This document shows, one piece after another, positions 1 through 5,129 of a DNA stretch of 10,177 bases; within the stretch, counting starts at the first letter, position 1; every line of letters starts with the position of its first letter. Both the position numbers and the translations under genes were made by a program. Under the pieces are notes generated by a model. That model saw only the letters and a program-made list of their open reading frames with translations. It was not told the origin of the DNA and did not search any database. Source of the DNA: an uncultured Clostridia bacterium (lineage in GTDB: Bacteria; Bacillota; Clostridia; Oscillospirales; CAG-272); NCBI GenBank assembly GCA_904501765.1, contig CAJGCM010000076.1:1-10177 (forward strand), in the 5' to 3' direction.

Positions 1-1
1 A

Positions 2-250
2 AGGTACGGCGCTACCTGTAACAGTCTTGACCCGGGAGGTGTGACCACCTCTTTAAACGCCCCTGTAATGGAGGATGAGGTTCTGTGGGCGCAAATTATG
101 GAGCAAACCCCTCTTAAAAGGTGGGCAACCCCCGAGGAAATAGCCGCCTGGGCGTATTTTCTCACGGTAGAAAACCGCTTCTGCACAGGGCAGAGCATTC
201 TTGTAGACGGCGGCGAGTCGATAAATTATCACTTTATCTGGAAGGATTGA
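2..250 (+). CDS. Short-chain dehydrogenase/reductase, C-terminal fragment (5' end outside window)
   Basis: The reading frame is open from base 2 to the TGA at 248-250, giving 82 visible residues. It is the end of a classical SDR. NSLDPGGVTT matches the post-catalytic 'N-x-x-x-P-G-x-x-x-T' region that contacts the nicotinamide. TPLKRWATPEEIA is the usual 'P-L-x-R-x-x-x-P-E-E-I-A' helix, and TGQSILVDGGES is the final strand-turn 'G-x-x-x-x-V-D-G-G'. Family members are NAD(P)-dependent oxidoreductases of alcohols, sugars or steroids. The Rossmann nucleotide site and the S-Y-K catalytic residues lie outside the window, so the substrate cannot be told. The GTG at 41 is internal to the conserved region and is not the start. 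The tail NYHFIWKD is short and aromatic; I do not assign a subfamily from it. A hairpin follows at 288-321. Confidence 0.85.
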   Translation, partial: RYGATCNSLDPGGVTTSLNAPVMEDEVLWAQIMEQTPLKRWATPEEIAAWAYFLTVENRFCTGQSILVDGGESINYHFIWKD

Positions 251-287
251 AAAACCTTCACGTAGAAATAAAGCTAAAGAAAATACA

Positions 288-321
288 AAAGGGTGGCGCA
301 GCCTCGGCAGCGACGCCCTTT
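288..321 (+). terminator. Probable weak Rho-independent terminator of the SDR
   Basis: AAAGGGTGGCGC (288-299) can pair with GCGACGCCCTTT (310-321). The stem has one G-T wobble, one G-A mismatch and a 10-nt loop. The following CTATTTAAT is only a poor T-tract, so termination may be partial. It sits 38 nt after the SDR stop codon. Confidence 0.5.
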
Positions 322-459
322 CTATTTAATCGTTGGCGCAAAAAAGCATAGCAGATACACACTTTTGCAGAGTCAAAAAGAACTAATAGCTTCACTAACC
401 CGTCTCATAGACGGCATAATTACTACCATAGCTGTCGCATCATATTTTCCTGAAAACTA
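322..459. other. Intergenic spacer, no gene seen
   Basis: Between the SDR terminator and the tRNA promoter I see no reading frame with a ribosome binding site. The only structure is a small perfect hairpin, CCGTCT-CAT-AGACGG (400-414), without a T-tract. Confidence 0.5.
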
Positions 460-488
460 TTGACAAACCCTCTCCTTTTTGTTATAAT
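460..488 (+). promoter_or_regulatory. Consensus sigma-A promoter of the tRNA gene
   Basis: TTGACA (460-465) and TATAAT (483-488) both match the consensus exactly and are 17 bp apart. The expected start is near 495, giving a leader of about 24 nt before the mature tRNA at 519. A fully consensus promoter is typical of strong, growth-rate-linked stable RNA genes. Confidence 0.93.
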
Positions 489-518
489 AGCTGAGTATTA
501 ATAATAGTTTTATAACAA

Positions 519-594
519 CGAGGTGTAGCGCAGTTGGTAGCGCGCCAGTTTCGGGTACTGGAGGCCGCGAGTTCGAGTCCCGCCACTTCGACCA
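519..594 (+). tRNA. tRNA-Pro (anticodon CGG), CCA encoded
   Basis: The 76-nt cloverleaf is complete. The acceptor CGAGGTG pairs with CACTTCG through one G-U. The D-stem is GCGC/GCGC with loop AGTTGGTA. The anticodon stem is CCAGT/ACTGG with loop TTCGGGT, placing CGG at 552-554 followed by G37, as expected for proline. The variable loop is AGGCC, the T-loop TTCGAGT, the discriminator A, and CCA is genomically encoded at 592-594. It decodes CCG. The T-stem GCGAG/CCCGC carries one A-C mismatch (A570 with C580, tRNA positions 52-62), so the 5' and 3' halves do not match perfectly. The 3' end is the source of the 17-nt repeats that follow. Confidence 0.95.
578..594 (+). repeat. tRNA 3'-tail repeat, copy 1 (within the tRNA)
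   Basis: TCCCGCCACTTCGACCA forms the 3' strand of the T-stem, the 3' strand of the acceptor and the CCA end of tRNA-Pro. The identical 17 nt recur at 793-809 and 972-988. Every copy is followed directly by an A-rich hairpin terminator. Confidence 0.95.
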
Positions 595-632
595 AACAAA
601 AAAGAGCATCGCAAGGGTGCTCTTTTTTGTTT
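594..632 (+). terminator. Terminator T1 directly after tRNA-Pro
   Basis: AAACAAAAAAGAGCA (594-608) pairs without error with TGCTCTTTTTTGTTT (618-632), a 15-bp stem with a 9-nt loop. The A-tract on the left and T-tract on the right make it bidirectional. The stem begins at the last base of the tRNA CCA, so tRNA 3' processing and termination are immediately adjacent. Confidence 0.92.
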
Positions 633-792
633 GCGTGGCGGGCGAGAACTCGCAGAGTTCGATAATCAAGCCAATTCGTGTCGGGGAGCTCGCTCACCAG
701 CACGAATGGCGCCGATTGCTCCGCAGGCGCTTTGCGTGAGCAAAGAGAGCACATCGTGCCACCGCGAACGCGGTGCCGCCTGCATGGAGTAT
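633..792 (+). repeat. Hairpin-rich spacer of cassette 1, with antisense T-arm-like start
   Basis: Positions 635-653 read in reverse as GCGAGTTCTCGCCCGCCAC, nearly the tRNA T-arm/acceptor segment at 567-586. Then come short GC-rich inverted repeats: GAACTC-GCA-GAGTTC (646-660), ATTCGTG with CACGAAT around 676-706, GCGCC with GGCGC near 709-731, CTTTGC-GTGA-GCAAAG (730-745) and CACCGC-GAAC-GCGGTG (760-775). It has no ribosome binding site and no credible protein. Cassette 1 runs from the end of copy 1 to the end of copy 2, a 215-bp period. Confidence 0.65.
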
Positions 793-809
793 TCCCGCCA
801 CTTCGACCA
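793..809 (+). repeat. tRNA 3'-tail repeat, copy 2
   Basis: An exact copy of the last 17 nt of tRNA-Pro, including the CCA end. It lies 215 bp downstream of copy 1 with no tRNA body in front. Identity stops at once on the 5' side (TAT here, GAG in the tRNA), so the duplicated unit is just the 3' tail. Confidence 0.93.
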
Positions 810-851
810 AAAAAACAACAGACAGCCCTTGCGGTTGTCTGTTGTTTTTTT
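809..851 (+). terminator. Terminator T2 directly after tail copy 2
   Basis: A7-CAACAGACA (809-824) pairs perfectly with TGTCTGTTG-T7 (836-851). GCC/GGT can extend the stem to 19 bp with a 5-nt loop. It is bidirectional and unrelated in stem sequence to T1, but occupies the same position relative to the tail repeat. Confidence 0.88.
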
Positions 852-971
852 GTTGTGGTGAGGACTTGAACTTGCCTCCGCAAAGCGGAATGCGAGTTCG
901 CATTCTCCGCGCAGAGCGCATCAAGCTCGCTTGTAAGCGGCAAGCGTGAGAATATTCACCTTTGGCGAAAA
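852..971 (+). repeat. Hairpin-rich spacer of cassette 2, with antisense T-arm-like start
   Basis: Positions 855-871 reversed read GTTCAAGTCCTCACCAC, resembling a tRNA T-loop plus acceptor but of a different sequence from tRNA-Pro. Next follow TCCGC-AAA-GCGGA (875-887), GAATGCGA-GT-TCGCATTC (887-904) and GCTTG-TAAGCGG-CAAGC (928-944). The region has the same style as cassette 1 but different sequence. I see no coding potential. Confidence 0.6.
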
Positions 972-988
972 TCCCGCCACTTCGACCA
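972..988 (+). repeat. tRNA 3'-tail repeat, copy 3
   Basis: The third exact copy of the last 17 nt of tRNA-Pro, 179 bp after copy 2, again without any tRNA body and again followed directly by a hairpin. Confidence 0.93.
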
Positions 989-1043
989 AATAAGGACTAT
1001 AACTTTGATACGATAAGTACCGAAATTATAGTCCTTATTTTTT
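988..1043 (+). terminator. Terminator T3 directly after tail copy 3
   Basis: AAATAAGGACTATAA (988-1002) pairs perfectly with TTATAGTCCTTATTT (1026-1040) and continues into a T-tract to 1043. The 23-nt loop may hold a small inner TAC/GTA stem. On the plus strand it closes the array. On the minus strand it is the nearest hairpin after the nuclease operon, though its T-tract is weak in that direction. Confidence 0.85.
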
Positions 1044-1125
1044 ATTCAAAAGATTTAATTTATAAAGATTTTTCAGAGTGAAACAGTCTTTACAGTCCAT
1101 TTGAGTCTTCAGTTTTTATAGAATT

Positions 1126-1442
1126 TTAAGATAAATCAAACGAATTCAAAAAACCTATACGGGATAGAATTTTTAAAGTATCATCTATATCCTCACAAAG
1201 AACTACGATAGATGCATCTTTAACAAAAAAATGCCAAAATTCACCTGTAAATCTTGCCCCAATATATTGACGACCGTAAGGATGTTCTATAGGAAAATAT
1301 TTTCCACATTCCGTGAATTGAAGAAAAAACCATCCGAAAACATAATGCCTGAATCATCAACATTCACGATATCTTTTGCATCGTATTCACGAATTGATTT
1401 TTTACCTTTTATGTGCAATTTCCGCTTTTGTTTTAATTCCAT
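1126..1442 (-). pseudogene. Small hypothetical protein broken by a one-base frameshift
   Basis: On the minus strand an ATG at 1442 follows GAAGGT by 6-7 nt and opens a frame that begins MELKQKRKLHIKG, reaching FSDGFFFNSR before a TAG at 1287-1289 (51 residues). The next frame continues with coherent protein, ECGKYFPIEHPYGRQYIGA through to GFLNSFDLS, and stops with TAA at 1126-1128. Adding one T to the T6 run (A6 on the plus strand at 1324-1329) joins the two parts into a 105-residue product. I do not recognise the family. The visible traits are a basic N-terminus, an acidic and aromatic middle and no membrane segment. It starts 18 nt after the nuclease stop in the same transcript, so it is probably a partner of the nuclease. 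The break could be a real mutation, slippage-dependent expression or a sequencing/assembly error. Confidence 0.68.
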
Positions 1443-1459
1443 ATCGCACCTTCACTTCA

Positions 1460-1918
1460 TCAATTGATGAAAAATCTGTCAGCACTATACTGCTCTATAA
1501 TATGAAAATTTTTCTTAGAAATATTTATTCCCCATTCAGGCTCACTTGTTTGTCCGGGTTTATCATATTTCCGATAAACAAAAACTTCGTTGGGTGTATT
1601 CCAAACAGTACTTGGAATAATAAAAATTCTCGGTTCTTTATTATCTTCAAAGCGTATGTAACAAATCAACCTTTTTTCAGACAGTGTAGGCATTTTGGAT
1701 TCGGATATAAAAATATATCCGTTATCCATCAATGACTTAACTTGAACCTCTAAAAATTGATCGCTTAAAGGAGCTTTTACTACAAAGTCCACTCCGTGGT
1801 CATCCACCTCTGATGTATAAACCTCATAACCGTATGATGTAAATTCCATTTTTGCATAGTATTCAGCATAGCGCCCTCTTTGCAAATGATTTAACCTCGA
1901 CCATATAAGATTCGGCAT
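1460..1918 (-). CDS. PD-(D/E)XK-like nuclease domain protein
   Basis: The 152-residue protein has the order of a small restriction-endonuclease-like fold. An N-terminal helix carries Glu19 (GRYAEYYAKMEF), followed by a strand-turn with Asp44 (DDHGVDFVV) and the strand FLEVQVKS with Glu57, Gln59 and Lys61. Together these form a D...(E/Q)-x-K metal site. Such domains cut DNA or RNA in restriction, repair, homing or toxin settings; here the substrate is unknown. The C-terminal half (IIPSTVWNTP, EWGINISKKN) resembles the tail seen in stand-alone members of this superfamily. The start is fixed by AAAGGAG 8 nt upstream and by a consensus-like promoter at 1958-1986. The small frameshifted gene follows 18 nt after its stop. 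I see no methyltransferase, helicase or integrase nearby, so classical restriction-modification is unlikely within this window. Confidence 0.72.
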   Translation of the reverse strand: MPNLIWSRLNHLQRGRYAEYYAKMEFTSYGYEVYTSEVDDHGVDFVVKAPLSDQFLEVQVKSLMDNGYIFISESKMPTLSEKRLICYIRFEDNKEPRIFIIPSTVWNTPNEVFVYRKYDKPGQTSEPEWGINISKKNFHIIEQYSADRFFIN

Positions 1919-1957
1919 AAATTAAACTCCTTTGACAATGATATGTTGAGTATAGAT

Positions 1958-1986
1958 ATTATACCACATTTAATAACTGTTTTCAA
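1958..1986 (-). promoter_or_regulatory. Sigma-A promoter of the nuclease operon
   Basis: On the minus strand TTGAAA (1981-1986) and TATAAT (1958-1963) are separated by exactly 17 bp. The start is expected near 1951, about 33 nt before the ATG. The operon therefore has its own promoter and does not depend on the genes to its right. Confidence 0.85.
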
Positions 1987-2064
1987 GTTTCAAAGAAAAA
2001 TAGCTAAGATAGGTTAAGTGTCATAGTATGTAACGCTTTTTGTAACGGTTTCGCATTGTATCCA

Positions 2065-2105
2065 AAAAAAGCGCAGATAACCCTCGCGGTTATCTGCGCT
2101 TTTTT
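2065..2105 (-). terminator. Terminator T4 of the desulfoferrodoxin operon, with tRNA-arm-like flank
   Basis: AAAAAAGCGCAGATAACC (2065-2082) pairs perfectly with the mirror segment at 2088-2105, an 18-bp stem with loop CTCGC. It is bidirectional. It lies about 130 nt past the desulfoferrodoxin stop and is the first strong hairpin there. Immediately to its right, 2107-2119 is GTTGTGGTGAGGA, identical to 852-864 beside T2. Read leftward, T4 is thus preceded by the same T-arm-like stretch. Confidence 0.85.
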
Positions 2106-2237
2106 CGTTGTGGTGAGGATTTTTTTGCTTATTCCAATTCTTAATAACTAAGTCCATAGTGTTTTTTAATGTTTTTTGTCATGTCGGAAAGTCAAACCAT
2201 ATCCAAAGAAGCTTCTGCATAGAAGGTAAATATTTAG
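2106..2237. other. Intergenic stretch between T4 and desulfoferrodoxin
   Basis: I see no gene. Besides the 13-bp repeat at 2107-2119 it holds a perfect 14-bp palindrome, TATTTAGCTAAATA (2231-2244), that overlaps the desulfoferrodoxin stop codon, and a small hairpin around CTTCT-GCAT-AGAAG (2212-2225). Confidence 0.45.
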
Positions 2238-2618
2238 CTAAATAGCTGACTTCCAAAGCCCGTGAAGATTGCAGAAAGCATATACTGCTATGGGTTTTTC
2301 TTCATAAAGTGCAAAGGTAACTATCGGCGCTTTTCCAATCTCAAGGTGTTTACGATGAATTCCTTTGTCCGTCTGTAAGCAAACCCAAAGAATACGATGC
2401 TCCTCTAACATGGGATGCTCAACAGAGCCGACGTTTACCGTTACGTTGCTTCCATCAACAGAAACTACGGGAAGGTGCTTTTCTCGACTTGCTTCTACAA
2501 CGCCCGGCTCAATCCGTTTCATTTTCTGCCCGCAGCACATGACAGGCACCCCGGCGTCGTGGATTTTCTCAATAAGGTTTCCGCAATGCTCGCAGAAATA
2601 AAAATCATTGTTACACAT
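2238..2618 (-). CDS. dfx: Desulfoferrodoxin (two-iron superoxide reductase)
   Basis: The 126-residue protein has the canonical length and both iron sites. The N-terminal desulforedoxin centre uses Cys9, Cys12, Cys28 and Cys29 (FCEHC ... MCCG) to bind a FeS4 iron. The catalytic centre II uses His48, His68, His74, Cys116 and His119 (EKHLP, EHPM, EEHR, AFCNLHG). Glu46 and Lys47 match the residues that gate and attract superoxide in characterised homologues. It reduces superoxide to hydrogen peroxide in the cytoplasm using rubredoxin-type electron donors, without releasing O2. A GGAG lies 7 nt before the ATG. It is the last gene of the leftward MFS-SDR-dfx operon, 21 nt after the SDR stop, and faces the peroxide-reducing ahpC/ahpF operon across the divergent promoter region. 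Confidence 0.96.
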   Translation of the reverse strand: MCNNDFYFCEHCGNLIEKIHDAGVPVMCCGQKMKRIEPGVVEASREKHLPVVSVDGSNVTVNVGSVEHPMLEEHRILWVCLQTDKGIHRKHLEIGKAPIVTFALYEEKPIAVYAFCNLHGLWKSAI

Positions 2619-2639
2619 AAAAAATCTCCATTTTTTGTT

Positions 2640-3431
2640 TTATCTTCTATCTGTTTTATCTCTAAGATCTCCGTAAACAGGGGTTGCAAGTCCAAATCCG
2701 CCGGAAACGGTTAGAATTTGTCCTGTTGTATATGCAGAATCGTCACTTGCGAAATACACTACAGCTGAAGCAATTTCTTTGGGAAACCCCATTCTACCGA
2801 GTGGGATATGCTTTAAGAATAGCTCACGGAAATCATCGGACAGATTTTCCTTAACTGCATCGGTTGCTGTCATTCCGGGGAGAACAGCATTACATCTGAT
2901 TTTGTGTTTTGCCTCATGTACGGCAATCAGCTTGGTTAAATAATTGATAGCCGCCTTGGACGTTCCGTAAGCTATCTGCGAAATATCGGGAACGCTTCCA
3001 CCGACCGAGGAAATATTGATAATGCTACCACCGTTTTTCATATACCCGAGAACTGCCTTACTTGCCATGAACACACTTCGTAAATTGAGCGTAACAGTAT
3101 CTATAAAAACCTCTGCGTCGGTGCCGGCAAGATCAAGATCGCATTTTGGGTTAGACGTGCCAAAGTTGTTAACAAGTACATCTATCCTTCCTTCGTTTTT
3201 TGCAACCTCCTCCGCCATAGAGAAATAAGATTCGGGAACACTTGCATCGTTATATACGCACCTCACCCTGAATCCATCATTTTTTAGGCGAGTGGCTTCC
3301 TTTTCTGCTCTTTCGAGATTTCTTGCCGCCATATATACTATAGCGCCTTCCTTGGCGCAGGCTTCAGTTACGGCAAGTCCTATACCTCTTGTGGAGGCTG
3401 TTACAATTACGACCTTATCCTTTAGCTTCAT
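2640..3431 (-). CDS. Short-chain dehydrogenase, 7-alpha-hydroxysteroid dehydrogenase-like
   Basis: This 263-residue classical SDR has the cofactor loop TASTRGIG (11-18), NNFG (88-91), structural Asn116, and catalytic Ser142, Tyr155 and Lys159 (AYGTSK). From memory it is unusually close to the clostridial NADP-dependent 7-alpha-hydroxysteroid dehydrogenase. Shared stretches include VTxSTRGIG, VYxAAR, VPDIS-IAY, IRCNAVLPG, FRE-F--H-PL-R and YASDDS. Thr14, Arg15 and Arg37 sit where that enzyme binds the NADP phosphate. That enzyme oxidises the 7-alpha-hydroxyl of primary bile acids reversibly. Identity to it is inferred; other hydroxysteroids or unrelated alcohols remain possible. The start is supported by AAGGGG 7-8 nt upstream. 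It overlaps the transporter gene by 17 bp, which indicates translational coupling. Confidence 0.85.
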   Translation of the reverse strand: MKLKDKVVIVTASTRGIGLAVTEACAKEGAIVYMAARNLERAEKEATRLKNDGFRVRCVYNDASVPESYFSMAEEVAKNEGRIDVLVNNFGTSNPKCDLDLAGTDAEVFIDTVTLNLRSVFMASKAVLGYMKNGGSIINISSVGGSVPDISQIAYGTSKAAINYLTKLIAVHEAKHKIRCNAVLPGMTATDAVKENLSDDFRELFLKHIPLGRMGFPKEIASAVVYFASDDSAYTTGQILTVSGGFGLATPVYGDLRDKTDRR

Positions 3432-4842
3432 TTATTTTCCCCTTTCTCCTATGAATTTTAGGCAATAAAACAATCGCTATGATTCCAACGACAATACAAA
3501 CAATTTCTGCGAGCGCCAGCGATTTGATAGAGCTTACCGCCGCAGAGATTTCATCAATACCCATATCAATGTTTGCCGTTACTTGGTTTGTAAACAAAGG
3601 CACGAAAACAGCAACGCCGAAAGGGGCTGCAAGATCTCGGAAAAGACCGTAGGTTCCCGTGGCGGCTCCCGCTTTTATTGTGGGAATTTCCGAAAGCACA
3701 ACTCTCATAAAAATCGTAGCATTGGCGCCGAGTCCGAAGCCGAGAATCCCAAGAGAGGCTGCCAGCAGTAAAACCGAGGTAATAGGAGAAAACAGAAGCA
3801 TCAAGGCGCATCCAATTCCCGTAACGACAAAGGATGCGCTCAAAATCCGCTTTGGCTCAAATTTATCCGCAAGGGGTCCAAGAAGGATTGAGCCGAGAGA
3901 CATTCCGATGTACATTATGGATATAGCATATCCTGATATAACAGTGTTTTCGGGCTGCGTGTAGTTTACAAACACAATGATGTTTGTCATATTCGCTTGC
4001 ATCAATCCTTGTGTTAAAAAAAGTGCCACAACCGACAGGATAAAGGTCCGCTGTTTCATAAAGCTCCCTTGCAAGATTGGTGTCTTTGCTTTTCTTTCCA
4101 CAAGTATGAGTATAACAAGCGATAGTAAGGCAGCGATTAAGACTAAAACAAAGGAGAGTGAGTTCCATCCGAAATTTTGACCGAATGAAGGAACGCAAAG
4201 CGTTAAGCTAAAGAATATCAGCACGAACACACTGCCAATTCCGTCAAAGCTTGAAAGTGATTTTTTGGTGGTTTTCTTTTCCTTATTAGTTAGAAGACAA
4301 GCAAAGAATACGATGGCAGATATCAGAACACATATCCACATCATAATTCGCCATCCCCAGCGCTCTATGATAATGCCACTAAGCGTGGGACCAAAGATAA
4401 CAGCAGCGCTTGATATCAGCATATAAAGAGAAAAACCGCCCGAAGCTTTATCCGGTGGAAATTCAGCGATGATATACGCAATAACTACGGGAGCGATTGC
4501 CGCGCTTCCGACACCGACAACAAATCTTGCCGCAAGCATAAACCAAAGTGACGGCGCCACTGCTGTCATAATATTTCCTAAAATAAAAATCAGAATTCCA
4601 ATAAGCAGCGTTACTCGCCTGCCAATCACATCACCAAGCTTTCCGAGAATCGGTGCAAATGCGGCGGTAGATATTGACATAGCGAGAGCCGTCCAAGTTG
4701 TGTTATTATAGTCAAGACCCAAATCTTTAACAAATGCAGGACCGAGGACCGTCGTAAATCCACCGATAATACCAATCAGAAAGGCTGCAAGCGCATAAGG
4801 AACGAAGCCCAAGAGATACGATTTTGAATTCGTTCTTTCCAT
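3415..4842 (-). CDS. MFS transporter, DHA2-like (about 14 membrane segments)
   Basis: The 475-residue protein is made of hydrophobic helices throughout. The loop after helix 2 carries the MFS motif A, GKLGDVIGRR (67-76). The segment AAVIFGPTLSGII (146-158) is the antiporter motif C seen in drug:proton exporters. The long C-terminal half (SLGSILLGPLADKFEPKRI) repeats a degenerate motif A, as expected of the two-fold MFS. Size and helix count fit the EmrB/QacA group. The substrate is not readable from sequence. Its overlap with a bile-acid-dehydrogenase-like SDR suggests a bile acid or another amphipathic compound, either imported for conversion or exported. AAGGAGAG lies just upstream of the ATG. 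It is the first gene of the operon; I could not find a convincing promoter for it in the divergent spacer. Confidence 0.9.
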   Translation of the reverse strand: MERTNSKSYLLGFVPYALAAFLIGIIGGFTTVLGPAFVKDLGLDYNNTTWTALAMSISTAAFAPILGKLGDVIGRRVTLLIGILIFILGNIMTAVAPSLWFMLAARFVVGVGSAAIAPVVIAYIIAEFPPDKASGGFSLYMLISSAAVIFGPTLSGIIIERWGWRIMMWICVLISAIVFFACLLTNKEKKTTKKSLSSFDGIGSVFVLIFFSLTLCVPSFGQNFGWNSLSFVLVLIAALLSLVILILVERKAKTPILQGSFMKQRTFILSVVALFLTQGLMQANMTNIIVFVNYTQPENTVISGYAISIMYIGMSLGSILLGPLADKFEPKRILSASFVVTGIGCALMLLFSPITSVLLLAASLGILGFGLGANATIFMRVVLSEIPTIKAGAATGTYGLFRDLAAPFGVAVFVPLFTNQVTANIDMGIDEISAAVSSIKSLALAEIVCIVVGIIAIVLLPKIHRRKGKINEAKG

Positions 4843-5129
4843 AATCTCTCCTTCTTAATCGTTGTGTTTCGTAGTATGTCCGTTTTTTCGCTGAATTATT
4901 TATAAACAAGTTGGTTATAATCTTTTTTGAAAAGAGTTTAGTCGTAAGAGAGTCGAACACGCAAGCCCTGCGGTGATAATTTTTCACCGTTTTTACCGTA
5001 TTTCTTCTGGAAAAGTGCGGTTTTTGTAGAAAAAATCGGCGAAGTATATTAAAAATACACACTTCAAAACCTTATGGGTTCGACTCTATTAAGTCTATCC
5101 TCTAAAAACAAAAAAAGGAGATTCAATCT
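4843..5129. promoter_or_regulatory. Divergent control region between the dfx and ahpC operons
   Basis: This 287-bp spacer must contain the promoters of both operons, but neither is close enough to consensus to call. Visible elements are TTATAAT (4915-4921), a terminator-like hairpin CGGTGA/TCACCG followed by T5 (4971-4994), and a 10-bp inverted repeat AGAGTCGAAC (4949-4958) / GTTCGACTCT (5078-5087) whose right arm looks like a tRNA T-loop. The hairpin lies in what could be the ahpC leader. Confidence 0.5.
4971..4994 (+). terminator. Terminator-like hairpin upstream of ahpC
   Basis: CGGTGA (4971-4976) pairs with TCACCG (4984-4989) and is followed by five T. There is no rightward gene before it, so it is either an attenuator for the ahpC transcript or part of an inserted repeat. 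The short stem makes activity uncertain. Confidence 0.4.

Noticed and set aside
41..250. GTG at 41 as the start of a 69-residue protein
   Set aside because: The conserved SDR sequence continues upstream in frame to the window edge, so the gene is cut by the window, not short.
631..869. Two overlapping plus-strand frames in the cassette region
   Set aside because: They run through the hairpin spacers, tail copy 2 and T2, have no ribosome binding site and show no protein-like composition.
457..943. Open frames on the minus strand across the tRNA and cassettes (for example one containing WRDSNSRPPVPETGALPTALH)
   Set aside because: These are translations of the antisense of a tRNA gene and of its repeated tail, a well-known source of spurious proteins. 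They have no ribosome binding sites and cross strong terminators.
578..988. CRISPR array formed by the three 17-nt repeats
   Set aside because: The repeats are too short and the spacing (215 and 179 bp) far too large. The repeats are the tRNA 3' tail, and no cas gene is present.
1231..1735. Plus-strand frames opposite the nuclease operon
   Set aside because: They are shadows of the two minus-strand genes, which have a promoter, ribosome binding sites and recognisable motifs; the plus frames have none.
4895..4921. PerR box in the divergent spacer
   Set aside because: Only half-site-like TTATAAT and TTTATAA pieces are present; no full inverted repeat with correct spacing could be aligned, so it is not annotated.
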